From Clostridia bacterium (GTDB lineage: Bacteria; Bacillota; Clostridia; Oscillospirales; RGIG577), in assembly GCA_017513095.1 (NCBI GenBank), contig JAFWDJ010000006.1, forward strand, positions 1 through 37,700: a DNA stretch of 37,700 nt. The letters run 5' to 3'. Made by a program: the position numbers and the translations under genes. Of the stretch, positions 6,720-14,192 are shown in pieces (position 1 is the stretch's first letter; every line of letters starts with the position of its first letter). A model generated the notes under the pieces. It saw only the letters and a list, made by a program, of their open reading frames with translations, did not search any database and was not told where the DNA came from.

Positions 6720-8144
6720 ATGAGAAAATTCGATACAAAAGTCCAGCATCTTAAATACAAGGTCCTGCGCGAGGTGGCAAGATTCGCGTGGCAGGACAGC
6801 CTGCTTGACAATATCCTTCGGATACCCGAGATAATAGTGCCCGGCAAAATACCCACGATGCGCTGCTGCGTTTACAAGGAGCGCGCCATACTTACGGAGC
6901 GCGTGAAGCTCGCGATGGGCGGCAGCATCGACAAGCCCAACGTTATACAGGTCATCGACATCGCGTGCGACGAATGTCCGGCGGCGGGATACGACGTCAC
7001 CGACTCGTGCCGCGGGTGTCTCGCGCACCGCTGCGAGGACGTATGTCCGAGGGGCGCGATATCGTTCGACCACAATTACGTCGCGCACATAGATAAGTCG
7101 AAGTGCATCGAATGCGGCCGCTGCGCCAAGGTATGCCCCTACAACGCCATCACGAACAGAAAGCGTCCGTGTCAGGCGGCGTGCAAAATTAAGGCGATAT
7201 CGATAAGCAGTGACGGCGTGGCGAAGATAGACGACGACAAGTGCATCTCCTGCGGCGCGTGCGTATATCAGTGCCCGTTCGGCGCTATCACCGACAAGTC
7301 GTATATTTTGAACGTCATCGACCTTATAAAGAACAGCGAGAACAACACGAAATACAAGGTGTTCGCCGTTGTCGCACCGTCCATCTCGAGCCAGTTCACC
7401 TACGCGAAGCTCGGTCAGGTCATCTCGGGCTTAAAGGAGCTCGGCTTCTTCACGGTCGTCGAGGCCGCGCTCGGCGCGGATATGGTGGCCTACGCCGAGG
7501 CGAAGGAGCTTTACGAGAAGGGCTTTCTTACAAGCTCGTGCTGCCCCGCGTTCGTGTCGTACATAAACTCCGCCTTCCCCGCGTTAAAAGAGCACATATC
7601 GCATAATCTCTCGCCCATGGCGTCTATCGCTAAGTATATAAAGGACACGCATGAGAACGTAAAAGTCGTATTCATCGGCCCCTGCACCGCAAAGAAGGCC
7701 GAGGTGCGCCTTAAGACCGTGCGTCCGTACGTCGATTCCGCGCTCACGTTCGAGGAGCTTCAGGCGCTGTTCGACAGCCGCGATATCGATATAACGTCGC
7801 TTGGGGAGGACGTTTTGGACAACGCCTCGTACTTCGGCAGAATATTCGCGCGAAGCGGCGGACTTACCGACGCCGTGGCGCAGGGCTTAAAGGAGCACGG
7901 CTTTAATGATTTCGAGCTTAAAGCCTGCACCTGCGACGGCATCGAGGAATGCAAGACGGCGCTGCTTCGCAAGAGCAAGGGCGTGCTCCCCGCTAACTTC
8001 ATCGAGGGCATGGCCTGCGAGGGCGGCTGCATCGGCGGCGCGGGCTGCCTCACCCACGGCGAAAAGAACCGCGCCCAAGTCGACAAATACGGCAAGGAAG
8101 CACTCGAGAAGACGATAAGCGACGCAATATCGCTTTTGAAGTAG
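6720..8144 (+). CDS. Catalytic [FeFe] hydrogenase, group B-like, monomeric
   Basis: A 474-residue cytoplasmic enzyme expected to reduce protons to H2 with ferredoxin electrons, or the reverse. An N-terminal cysteine-rich stretch (CDECPAAGY...CRGCLAHRCEDVCP) is followed by ferredoxin-type clusters KCIECGRCAKVCP and KCISCGACVYQCP. The H-cluster ligands are in SSCCPAF, GPCTAKKAE and EGMACEGGCIGGAG. The motif spelling and N-terminal layout fit group B (HydA2 of Ruminococcus albus type) rather than the bifurcating group A. The start follows AAGGAGTG, 18 bases after the phosphatase stop, and the operon ends at the hairpin at 8175-8208. Maturation genes hydEFG are not in the window. Confidence 0.88.
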   Translation: MRKFDTKVQHLKYKVLREVARFAWQDSLLDNILRIPEIIVPGKIPTMRCCVYKERAILTERVKLAMGGSIDKPNVIQVIDIACDECPAAGYDVTDSCRGCLAHRCEDVCPRGAISFDHNYVAHIDKSKCIECGRCAKVCPYNAITNRKRPCQAACKIKAISISSDGVAKIDDDKCISCGACVYQCPFGAITDKSYILNVIDLIKNSENNTKYKVFAVVAPSISSQFTYAKLGQVISGLKELGFFTVVEAALGADMVAYAEAKELYEKGFLTSSCCPAFVSYINSAFPALKEHISHNLSPMASIAKYIKDTHENVKVVFIGPCTAKKAEVRLKTVRPYVDSALTFEELQALFDSRDIDITSLGEDVLDNASYFGRIFARSGGLTDAVAQGLKEHGFNDFELKACTCDGIEECKTALLRKSKGVLPANFIEGMACEGGCIGGAGCLTHGEKNRAQVDKYGKEALEKTISDAISLLK

Positions 8145-8174
8145 TCACTGTGGGCGTATCGTCCCAAAATTCAA

Positions 8175-8208
8175 AAACGGGAGGAACTGTGAATCGCTCC
8201 TCCCGTTT
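8175..8208 (+). terminator. Hairpin terminator after the hydrogenase operon
   Basis: AAACGGGAGGA and TCCTCCCGTTT form an 11-bp stem with a 12-base loop, followed by TTTAATATATT. It can also act on the minus-strand gene that ends at 8226. Confidence 0.8.
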
Positions 8209-8225
8209 AATATATTACATGTCCG

Positions 8226-8507
8226 CTAATTGCCCAAACGGTTAATAATCAACTCCTGGAAATACATTTCTATCAGCAGATTACCCTTTGCTATTTTTCG
8301 GGCGTTAGGGGTATATGTTGTATCGTCACGCTCCTGCCAATAGGCAATTTTCTTTCCATGCTTATCATATGCAACCAATCTGTTTCCATCAGGTCTGATT
8401 TCTCCGATTCTGCTCCCCTCTTTATTGTAAATAGTGGATCTGCCGTTGAGCTGAGTGTCGATCGATCCAATCTTTTTATTCTTGTTGTCCTTAATGTCTT
8501 TACGCAT
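8226..8507 (-). CDS. Small hypothetical protein, beta-repeat-like
   Basis: A 93-residue protein I do not recognise. It begins with a Lys/Asp-rich stretch and then shows short repeated glycine-turn units (IGSIDTQLNGRST, YNKEGSRIGEIRPDGN, YDKHGKKIAYW), suggesting a small beta-rich fold, before a helical end. ATG 8507 is preferred because AAGGAGG lies eight bases upstream; the TTG at 8543 gives 12 more residues without a ribosome site. It starts about 40 bases after the nuclease-like gene stop, so the two are likely co-transcribed. Codons are AT-rich compared with the rest of the window, like its neighbour. Confidence 0.6.
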   Translation of the reverse strand: MRKDIKDNKNKKIGSIDTQLNGRSTIYNKEGSRIGEIRPDGNRLVAYDKHGKKIAYWQERDDTTYTPNARKIAKGNLLIEMYFQELIINRLGN

Positions 8508-8547
8508 TTTCACAGCCTCCTTGATTTGTTTCAAAATTTTCAACAGC

Positions 8548-9456
8548 TTATCGAATCGTGCTTGTCATTTTCAACCATCTCGTAATTGTTGACGGAAGGA
8601 TTCCATAATTGGAAGAAATGAAACGGTTAACCTCTTCCTTTGTTATGCAGGTCACTTGAGGATGGGGCTTTCCATATGATTCAGAAGAAGAAAACAGATA
8701 TACCCGATCTGATTTCTGAAGTCCTTCAATGTATTCACCAGGCACAAGCCGAGTGTTTTGCTTTATTTGAGGAAATGCTCGATGGCTGCCATCGGAAGCG
8801 ATAAGAATGGCTTCGTATTTGGGGGTATCTCGCTTAAGTGTTGATGAGTATATATAGTATCCCTTACTCTGTAAATACAGCAAAATCAAGCATTCCAAGT
8901 CTTCAGAACTAATCATATTCCAAAAACTGTCCTCACTCGGTTTTTTCGCTCCGTAACGCTCAGATTCGTTCTGACAGTTAGAATCCCAAATATACTTGCT
9001 TACTTCTTCTACAGCATAAACACGCTGGGCAGTACCGCTAGCTCGAAAGCTGGCTATTACTTTTCCGGGAACGGCATCTTCTTTTCCAATATGCAACCAG
9101 TTTGCGAAAACAAAATTTGCAATATCATGCTTAACATGTTCGGGAGTTACAACACGGTCTTTCCAAAGGGTTTTCCCCACCTTGCAGAGGTAGTATTCTG
9201 ATGCATCCCCACCTAATCTTGTCCAAACGAGATCACCTGACTGCATCTGTCGAATCGCATTGATTGCTTTTATTGCATTAGTACCGTATCCAGCCTGATG
9301 GACTGCATCGCGAAGAGTATAATAGTCATCAATCGCGCACTCAACTTCTGCCCAGCCGACACCTATTATTCCTTGTTCCATACAAAAACGTAACACATCT
9401 TTGGGGCCTAGTCCCTTTGCCGGAGAGGGTTTTAACTGCACTCGCCAAATATTCAT
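8548..9456 (-). CDS. Putative restriction-type nuclease (N-terminal EVE-like, C-terminal PD-(D/E)XK-like)
   Basis: A 302-residue protein. The N-terminus (WRVQLKPSP, then EQGIIGVGWAE) resembles the PUA/EVE-like module that opens several Mrr- and McrB-type modified-DNA restriction proteins with an xIGxGW motif, and WTRLGG follows later. The last third (EDLECLILLYLQSKGYYIY, then PKYEAILIASDG, then FPQIKQ) resembles a PD-(D/E)XK core with Glu-Ala-Ile and a Q-x-K catalytic variant. Function is inferred as a defence nuclease; the assignment rests on motifs seen by eye. ATG 9456 follows GGAGG at short spacing; ATG 9468 is the alternative. Sequence is clearly AT-richer than flanking genes, a sign of transfer. 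Confidence 0.55.
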   Translation of the reverse strand: MNIWRVQLKPSPAKGLGPKDVLRFCMEQGIIGVGWAEVECAIDDYYTLRDAVHQAGYGTNAIKAINAIRQMQSGDLVWTRLGGDASEYYLCKVGKTLWKDRVVTPEHVKHDIANFVFANWLHIGKEDAVPGKVIASFRASGTAQRVYAVEEVSKYIWDSNCQNESERYGAKKPSEDSFWNMISSEDLECLILLYLQSKGYYIYSSTLKRDTPKYEAILIASDGSHRAFPQIKQNTRLVPGEYIEGLQKSDRVYLFSSSESYGKPHPQVTCITKEEVNRFISSNYGILPSTITRWLKMTSTIR

Positions 9457-9526
9457 GGGAACCTCCATTTCTGTAGTATCATTTTTTATATGATTCTTAA
9501 AAATAGTTTCTTAGAGCTTCTTCCGG

Positions 9527-9631
9527 CTATTGTTTCACCTCCCCCGCCGGTTTCCACGGCGACATCACCTTTACATATGCCTGTACCGGAACGCTCCGAG
9601 CTTCATTTCTCGGAGACTGACCTCCGATCAC
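9527..9631 (-). CDS. Possible 34-residue ORF, unrecognised
   Basis: A GTG-started frame (VIGGQSPRNEARSVPVQAYV...GEVKQ) preceded by GAGGTGA at six bases. It lies in the 285-base gap upstream of the nuclease-like gene. It is GC-rich, unlike that gene. I do not recognise it; it could be a remnant of a mobile element or chance. A frame this short cannot be proven from one sequence. The rest of the gap (9457-9526 and 9632-9700) shows only AT-rich sequence. Confidence 0.25.
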   Translation of the reverse strand: MIGGQSPRNEARSVPVQAYVKVMSPWKPAGEVKQ

Positions 9632-9704
9632 GCCGTCACCTCATCCGCCGCATTTATATATTACAACATGGCATGGCATAAAAATGTCTCATGCGACGGG
9701 ATAA

Positions 9705-9735
9705 AAAACGGCAGGCGTTTTCCGCCTGCCGTTTT
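9705..9735 (-). terminator. Terminator of the riboflavin operon
   Basis: AAAACGGCAGGCG and CGCCTGCCGTTTT form a perfect 13-bp stem with a five-base loop. It starts six bases after the stop of the HAD gene on the minus strand, marking the operon end downstream of that gene; the minus-strand side is followed by TTTT. Confidence 0.88.
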
Positions 9736-9741
9736 CTTACA

Positions 9742-10395
9742 TCACAGCTCGCCTGCGGGGATATACGAAAGCATCTCGAGCGGGAAGTTTATCACCGCGT
9801 CGGCGTCGCGAAGCTCCTCGCGGCTTCCGTAGCCGTAGGCGCAGCCTATCGAATAAAGGCCGTGCCGCTTTGCTATCTCTATATCGTTTGCCCTGTCGCC
9901 CACGACGATGAAATTCCCGCCGTACTTCTTCGCGATCTCGGGGAATATCTCGTGCTTCGGCTTAAAATCGTAGTCCTCGGTACAGTACATATCATAAAAA
10001 TACCGATTCAGGCCGAACGCCTTCGTGTGCGCCTCCATGTAATAACGCTTGCAGTTGCTGAAGAATATCAGCGTATGTCCCTGCTCCCTGAGCGTATCGA
10101 GGATTTCAAGCGCGTGACGGTAAAGCTTCGCCGTGCCCGCCTCAATCTCCTCGCGCATCGTCTGCCCCACGATCTCGCTGCAGTGCGCGCGCACATCCTC
10201 GGGAAGCTCGGGCATGAACGTCTCCCACATCGCGCGGGCGTTATATCCTATCCAGCCGCGTATCTCCTCATCGGTAAACTCGCGCGGCGGCGCGTACTCG
10301 TTTGCAACGAGCCATTCGTACGCCCGAAGAAACGCCGGCTTATAAATATTTAACGTCTCGTGCAGCGTTCCGTCGTAGTCAAAAATAATGTTCAT
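9742..10395 (-). CDS. HAD-family phosphatase at the end of the rib operon
   Basis: A 217-residue HAD subfamily I hydrolase with a helical C1-type cap. Motif I is FDYDGTLHET (nucleophile Asp7-type position), motif II is FFSNC, and motif IV is VVGDRANDIEIA. It starts six bases after the ribH stop and shares the operon terminator, so it is almost certainly co-transcribed with ribDEBAH. Riboflavin synthesis needs a phosphatase for the RibD product (5-amino-6-ribitylamino-uracil 5'-phosphate), and known enzymes for that step are HAD proteins (YcsE, YigB, PyrP2). I infer this role from position; phosphoglycolate-type housekeeping phosphatase is the alternative. The ribosome site is weak, suggesting translational coupling to ribH. 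Confidence 0.85.
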   Translation of the reverse strand: MNIIFDYDGTLHETLNIYKPAFLRAYEWLVANEYAPPREFTDEEIRGWIGYNARAMWETFMPELPEDVRAHCSEIVGQTMREEIEAGTAKLYRHALEILDTLREQGHTLIFFSNCKRYYMEAHTKAFGLNRYFYDMYCTEDYDFKPKHEIFPEIAKKYGGNFIVVGDRANDIEIAKRHGLYSIGCAYGYGSREELRDADAVINFPLEMLSYIPAGEL

Positions 10396-10401
10396 ATCGT
10401 C

Positions 10402-10869
10402 TTACTTGCCCATTTCCCTTAAAAGATTTACCATCTCAATGGCGCCCACCGCGCAGTCGAAGCCCTTGTTTCCGGCCTTCGTGCCCGCGCGCTCTATCGC
10501 CTGCTCGATATTCTCGGTCGTAAGCACGCCGAACATAACGGGAACGCCCGTCTGAAGCGATACGTTCGCGATGCCCTTCGATACCTCGCTGCAAACGTAG
10601 TCGTAATGCGTCGTCGAGCCGCGGATAACGGCGCCAAGCGCGATTACGGCGTCGTATTTGCCGCTCTTAGCCATCGTCTGCGCCGCAAGCGGTATCTCAA
10701 ACGCGCCCGGCACCCACGCAACGCTTATGCTGTCCTCCGATATGTCGTGACGCTTGAGCGCGTCAAGCGCGCCGCCCAAAAGCTTCGATACGATAAATTC
10801 GTTGAATCTTGCCGCAACTATGCCTATTTTTATATCGCCGGATACTATTTTACCTTCGTAAACTCTCAT
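10402..10869 (-). CDS. ribH: 6,7-dimethyl-8-ribityllumazine synthase
   Basis: A 155-residue protein that condenses 5-amino-6-ribitylaminouracil with 3,4-dihydroxy-2-butanone 4-phosphate in the penultimate riboflavin step. Family signatures are clear: [12 protein letters not shown] near the start, [30 protein letters not shown] with the catalytic His, [11 protein letters not shown] and a late AGNKGFDCA. Length is normal. AGGGAGGAATC precedes the ATG. It lies 37 bases downstream of ribBA and six bases upstream of the HAD gene, all on the minus strand and under the FMN riboswitch. As in other bacteria it should form an icosahedral or pentameric assembly. Confidence 0.97.
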   Translation of the reverse strand: MRVYEGKIVSGDIKIGIVAARFNEFIVSKLLGGALDALKRHDISEDSISVAWVPGAFEIPLAAQTMAKSGKYDAVIALGAVIRGSTTHYDYVCSEVSKGIANVSLQTGVPVMFGVLTTENIEQAIERAGTKAGNKGFDCAVGAIEMVNLLREMGK

Positions 10870-10906
10870 GATGATTCCTCCCTGTTATATAAATTATTTT
10901 GATTTC

Positions 10907-12106
10907 TTAATAGTCGAGCATATGGCCCATCTTTTCCTGCTTCGTACGAAGATAGAACTCGTCGTACTTCGTAAGCTCCATCTGAATGGGCACGCGCTCT
11001 ATTATCTCAATGCCAAAGTCGCCCAGTCCCTCGATCTTTTTCGGGTTGTTCGTAAGCAGGCGCATGGTTTTCACGCCGAGGTCGCGCAGTATCTGCGAGC
11101 CGATGTAGTATTCGCGAAGGTCGCTCTTAAAGCCGAGCGCGATATTCGCCTCTACGGTGTCCATGCCCTTGTCCTGAAGCTCGTACGCGCGAAGCTTGTT
11201 TATAAGGCCGATGCCGCGTCCCTCCTGACGCATATAGAGAAGCACGCCGCGTCCTTCTTTTTCCACCTGCATCATCGCGGATGCGAACTGCTGGCCGCAG
11301 TCGCAGCGCATCGAGCCGAAGGCGTCGCCCGTGAGGCATTCCGAATGCACGCGGCAGAGTATGTCCTTGCCGTCGCCTATCTCGCCCTTAACGAGCGCAA
11401 CGTGATGCTCGCCGTTTAGCTTGTTCACGTAGCCGTAGGCCACGAAGTTTCCGTATTTCGTGGGCATGCGCGTCTTCGCCACGCACTCGACGAGCTTGTC
11501 GTTTACCTTGCGGTAGCGCTGCAGCTCCTTTATCGTTATCATCTTAAGGCCGAACTTTTCCGCCATCTCGATAAGCTCGCTCGTGCGCATCATCGTGCCG
11601 TCGTCGCGCATTATCTCACAGCAGAGGCCGCATTCCTTAAGGCCCGCGATACGCATGAGGTCAACGGTCGCCTCCGTGTGGCCGTTCCTCTCTAAAACGC
11701 CGTTTCGCTTCGCAAGAAGCGGGAACATATGACCCGGGCGTCTGAAATGCTCGGGGCGCGCGTCGTCCTCAACGCACTTCATCGCCGTTATCGAGCGCTC
11801 CGCCGCCGATATGCCCGTCGTGGTGTCCATGTGGTCTATGGAAACGGTGAATGCCGTCTCGTGATTGTCGGTATTGTGCGTTACCATCTGCGGTATCTGA
11901 AGCTTTTTAACGAGCGATTCGCCCATCGGCATACAGATAAGGCCCTTCGCATGCGTCGCCATGAAGTTTACGTTGGCCGTCGTTGCGAACTGCGCCGCGC
12001 AGATGAGGTCGCCCTCGTTCTCTCTGTCCTCGTCGTCGGTCACGAGTATTATTTTGCCCTGCCTTAAATCCTCGCAGGCCTCTTCGATAGTGCTGAATTT
12101 AAACAT
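10907..12106 (-). CDS. ribBA: Bifunctional DHBP synthase / GTP cyclohydrolase II
   Basis: A 399-residue fusion supplying both riboflavin precursors. The N-terminal half is 3,4-dihydroxy-2-butanone 4-phosphate synthase, with [12 protein letters not shown] (metal and substrate acids), [13 protein letters not shown] and [11 protein letters not shown]. The C-terminal half, from about residue 205, is GTP cyclohydrolase II with [20 protein letters not shown] (zinc cysteines) and the [10 protein letters not shown] loop. Both active sites look complete. AAAAGGAGGAC precedes the ATG, 18 bases after ribE. Fusion of the two domains is the usual Firmicute arrangement. Confidence 0.97.
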   Translation of the reverse strand: MFKFSTIEEACEDLRQGKIILVTDDEDRENEGDLICAAQFATTANVNFMATHAKGLICMPMGESLVKKLQIPQMVTHNTDNHETAFTVSIDHMDTTTGISAAERSITAMKCVEDDARPEHFRRPGHMFPLLAKRNGVLERNGHTEATVDLMRIAGLKECGLCCEIMRDDGTMMRTSELIEMAEKFGLKMITIKELQRYRKVNDKLVECVAKTRMPTKYGNFVAYGYVNKLNGEHHVALVKGEIGDGKDILCRVHSECLTGDAFGSMRCDCGQQFASAMMQVEKEGRGVLLYMRQEGRGIGLINKLRAYELQDKGMDTVEANIALGFKSDLREYYIGSQILRDLGVKTMRLLTNNPKKIEGLGDFGIEIIERVPIQMELTKYDEFYLRTKQEKMGHMLDY

Positions 12107-12124
12107 GGTTTTGTCCTCCTTTTA

Positions 12125-12778
12125 TCAAAAACCGTATTTCATTAAAAATTCCTTCGTTATTTTGCCGCCTTCGCCCTTCTCTGCCCCGTCGGGGAATAAA
12201 ATCAGGCGTTCAACGTATTTTCCTATTATATCGCATTCGAGATTTACAACGTCGCCCGCGCGCTTCCCCGAAAGCGTCGTCATTTTTGCCGTATGCGGTA
12301 TCACGGACACCGAAAAATCGTCGAAGCTTACGCGCGCCACGGTAAGGCTTATGCCGTCGATGGCTATGGAGCCCTTTTCGACTATATAGCGCATAAGCGT
12401 GCGGTCCGCCTTTATCGTATACCATACGGCGTTGTCGTCGGCGCGCGTCTCCTTTATCGTGCCCGTGCCGTCGATGTGGCCCGAAACGATATGGCCGCCG
12501 AATCGTCCGCCCGCGCTCATCGCGCGCTCCAGGTTTACGGGGCTTCCCACCTTCAGCGAGCCGAGCGAGCTTCGGCTTAAAGTCTCGCTCATAACGTCGG
12601 CTGTGAACATCTTATCTTTAAATGACGTCACCGTAAGGCATACGCCGTTGACCGCTATGGAATCGCCGAGTGAAACGTCGTCGAAGATTTTGTCGCCCGC
12701 TATCGTGAGCACTGACGAACGCGCGCCGCGCCTTATCGCGGCCACCCGGCCCGTCTCCTCGATTATCCCGGTAAACAT
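12125..12778 (-). CDS. ribE: Riboflavin synthase alpha chain
   Basis: A 217-residue enzyme that dismutates two lumazine molecules to riboflavin. It shows the two repeated lumazine-binding barrels: the first with MFTGIIEETG, LGDSIAVNGVCLTV and FTADVMSETL, the second with HIVSGHIDGTG, KGSIAIDGISLTV and FSVSVIPHT. The ATG at 12778 gives the invariant MFTGI start and is preceded by GGGAGG; it lies inside the last codons of ribD, a 16-base overlap that implies coupling. A frame six codons longer is not supported. Length is typical. Confidence 0.96.
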   Translation of the reverse strand: MFTGIIEETGRVAAIRRGARSSVLTIAGDKIFDDVSLGDSIAVNGVCLTVTSFKDKMFTADVMSETLSRSSLGSLKVGSPVNLERAMSAGGRFGGHIVSGHIDGTGTIKETRADDNAVWYTIKADRTLMRYIVEKGSIAIDGISLTVARVSFDDFSVSVIPHTAKMTTLSGKRAGDVVNLECDIIGKYVERLILFPDGAEKGEGGKITKEFLMKYGF

Positions 12779-13866
12779 AAGCTCTCGACCTCCCACCTTA
12801 TCATAATGTCGCCGCCGATTAGCTCCGCTTCGGGCGCCGAAAGCTTGAGCGCGTCCGCGAGCTTTTCAATGCCGGCGCCGCCCACGGGCGTTTTGGCCGT
12901 GCTTCCGCCCACCATTTTCGGCGCAATGAACGCCGTCACTTCGTTTATTATGCCCTCTTTTACGGCAGAGCCCGCAAGCTCGGCTCCGCCCTCTATCATA
13001 ACGCTGTCGAGCTTTCTTTCGCCTAAACGCGCCATAAGCTCTTTAAGATTCACGCGGCCTTCCTTCTCTTCGGTAAGTATTACCTCGCAGCCCGCGTCCT
13101 TATACGGCCGAAGCCGTTCTTCGTCGCCGCATACAGTTGCGATTATCGTCGGAATATCGCGCGCCGTTTTGACTATCTTTGACTCGATCGGCGTGCGAAG
13201 GCGCGAATCACATATGACGCGCACGGGATCTCGCCCTCCCTCGATGCGGCAGTTAAGCTGCGGGTCGTCGGCTGTTACGGTGCCTACGCCCGCCATTATC
13301 GCGGCATACCGGCCGCGCATCGCGTGCGCACGTCTGCGCGAATCCTCGTTTGATATCCACTGCGACTCGCCCGTGACGGTCGCTATTTTGCCGTCGGCAG
13401 TCATGGCGTACTTTAAAACGACGTAAGGCGTTTTCGTCGATATATAATGGAAGAATACGCGGTTCGCCGCGTCGCACTCTTCTTTTAATACGCCCGTCAC
13501 AACTTCCATGCCGTGCTCGCGCAAAATGCTCACGCCCTTGCCCGCAACGAGCGGATTCGGGTCCATCGAGCCCACGACAACGCGCGAAAAGCCCTGCTCA
13601 ATTAACGCCTCGGTGCACGGCGGCGTCCTGCCGTAATGGCAGCACGGCTCGAGAGTTACGTAAATGGTCGCGCCGCGCATATCCTCGCGGCAGTTCGCGA
13701 TGGCGTTTCGCTCGGCGTGAAGCTCGCCGTATTTTTCGTGCCAGCCCTCGCCTATTATCCGTCCGTCGCGCACGATTACGGCGCCGACTATCGGATTCGG
13801 GTTCGTATGCCCGAGCCCGCGCCGCGCAAGCTCAAGCGCCCGGCGCATATATTCTTCATCCGTCAT
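12763..13866 (-). CDS. ribD: Bifunctional pyrimidine deaminase / reductase
   Basis: A 367-residue enzyme for the second and third riboflavin steps from GTP. The N-terminal cytidine-deaminase-like domain has zinc motifs HAERNAI and TLEPCCHYGRTPPC. The C-terminal domain, from about residue 145, is the dihydrofolate-reductase-like NADPH reductase, with VVLKYAMTADGKIA, SQWISNEDSRR and MIEGGAELAGSAV. It is the first gene of the minus-strand operon, after the FMN riboswitch and two hairpins; AAGGAAG precedes the ATG. Both halves look complete. Confidence 0.97.
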   Translation of the reverse strand: MTDEEYMRRALELARRGLGHTNPNPIVGAVIVRDGRIIGEGWHEKYGELHAERNAIANCREDMRGATIYVTLEPCCHYGRTPPCTEALIEQGFSRVVVGSMDPNPLVAGKGVSILREHGMEVVTGVLKEECDAANRVFFHYISTKTPYVVLKYAMTADGKIATVTGESQWISNEDSRRRAHAMRGRYAAIMAGVGTVTADDPQLNCRIEGGRDPVRVICDSRLRTPIESKIVKTARDIPTIIATVCGDEERLRPYKDAGCEVILTEEKEGRVNLKELMARLGERKLDSVMIEGGAELAGSAVKEGIINEVTAFIAPKMVGGSTAKTPVGGAGIEKLADALKLSAPEAELIGGDIMIRWEVESLCLPG

Positions 13867-13896
13867 GGTATCACTTCCTTAAAAATGCCGAAAAAT

Positions 13897-13925
13897 AAAC
13901 GCCCGAAGATGACATTCGGGCGTTT
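13897..13925 (-). terminator. Second terminator hairpin between FMN riboswitch and ribD
   Basis: AAACGCCCGAA and TTCGGGCGTTT form an 11-bp stem with a seven-base loop; on the minus strand it is followed by TTTATTTTT. It sits about 17 bases upstream of the ribD ribosome binding site. Confidence 0.8.
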
Positions 13926-13959
13926 TGGGGGCAAAAGATACGCGCGCCTAAAAAATAAA

Positions 13960-13982
13960 GCTCCGGAAAATTACTCCGGAGC
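13960..13982 (-). terminator. First terminator hairpin of the FMN riboswitch
   Basis: GCTCCGGA and TCCGGAGC form an eight-base-pair stem with a seven-base loop, followed on the minus strand by TTTATTTTTT. Its place 35 bases after the aptamer fits the expression platform. Confidence 0.83.
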
Positions 13983-14017
13983 ATAATTTCAAAAAGACGC
14001 AAGTGTATAAAGCCTTC

Positions 14018-14124
14018 ATCTTCTTTCATCCAGACTTTACTGTCGGCCTCGGAATTTCACCGAATCATGCCTTGCGGCTCGTGGGCTGTACCACCGGTCG
14101 GGACTTTCACCCTGCCCTGAAGAT
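14018..14124 (-). promoter_or_regulatory. FMN riboswitch (RFN element)
   Basis: On the minus strand the sequence carries the conserved RFN blocks: GGGCAGGGTGAAAGTCCCGA, ACCGGTGGTACAGCCC, CGAGCC, GATTCGGTGAAATTCCGA and a TCTGGATGAAAGAAGAT end. The closing helix pairs ATCTTC (14119-14124 side) with GAAGAT (14018-14023 side). It should shut off the rib genes when FMN is bound by favouring the downstream terminators. Confidence 0.95.
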
Positions 14125-14139
14125 CACTCTTTCGTGTAG

Positions 14140-14168
14140 ATTATAACGCGGCGCGGCGCGTATGTCAA
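14140..14168 (-). promoter_or_regulatory. Consensus promoter of the riboflavin operon
   Basis: On the minus strand, TTGACA (14168-14163) and TATAAT (14145-14140) are exact consensus with a 17-base spacer. Transcription would start just before the FMN aptamer. Confidence 0.88.
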
Positions 14169-14192
14169 GAGCGTATTTGCGCGCGGTCGTCC

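Noticed and set aside
9691-10353. Plus-strand frame opposite the HAD phosphatase
   Set aside because: Shadow of a gene with complete HAD motifs; composition unlike protein.
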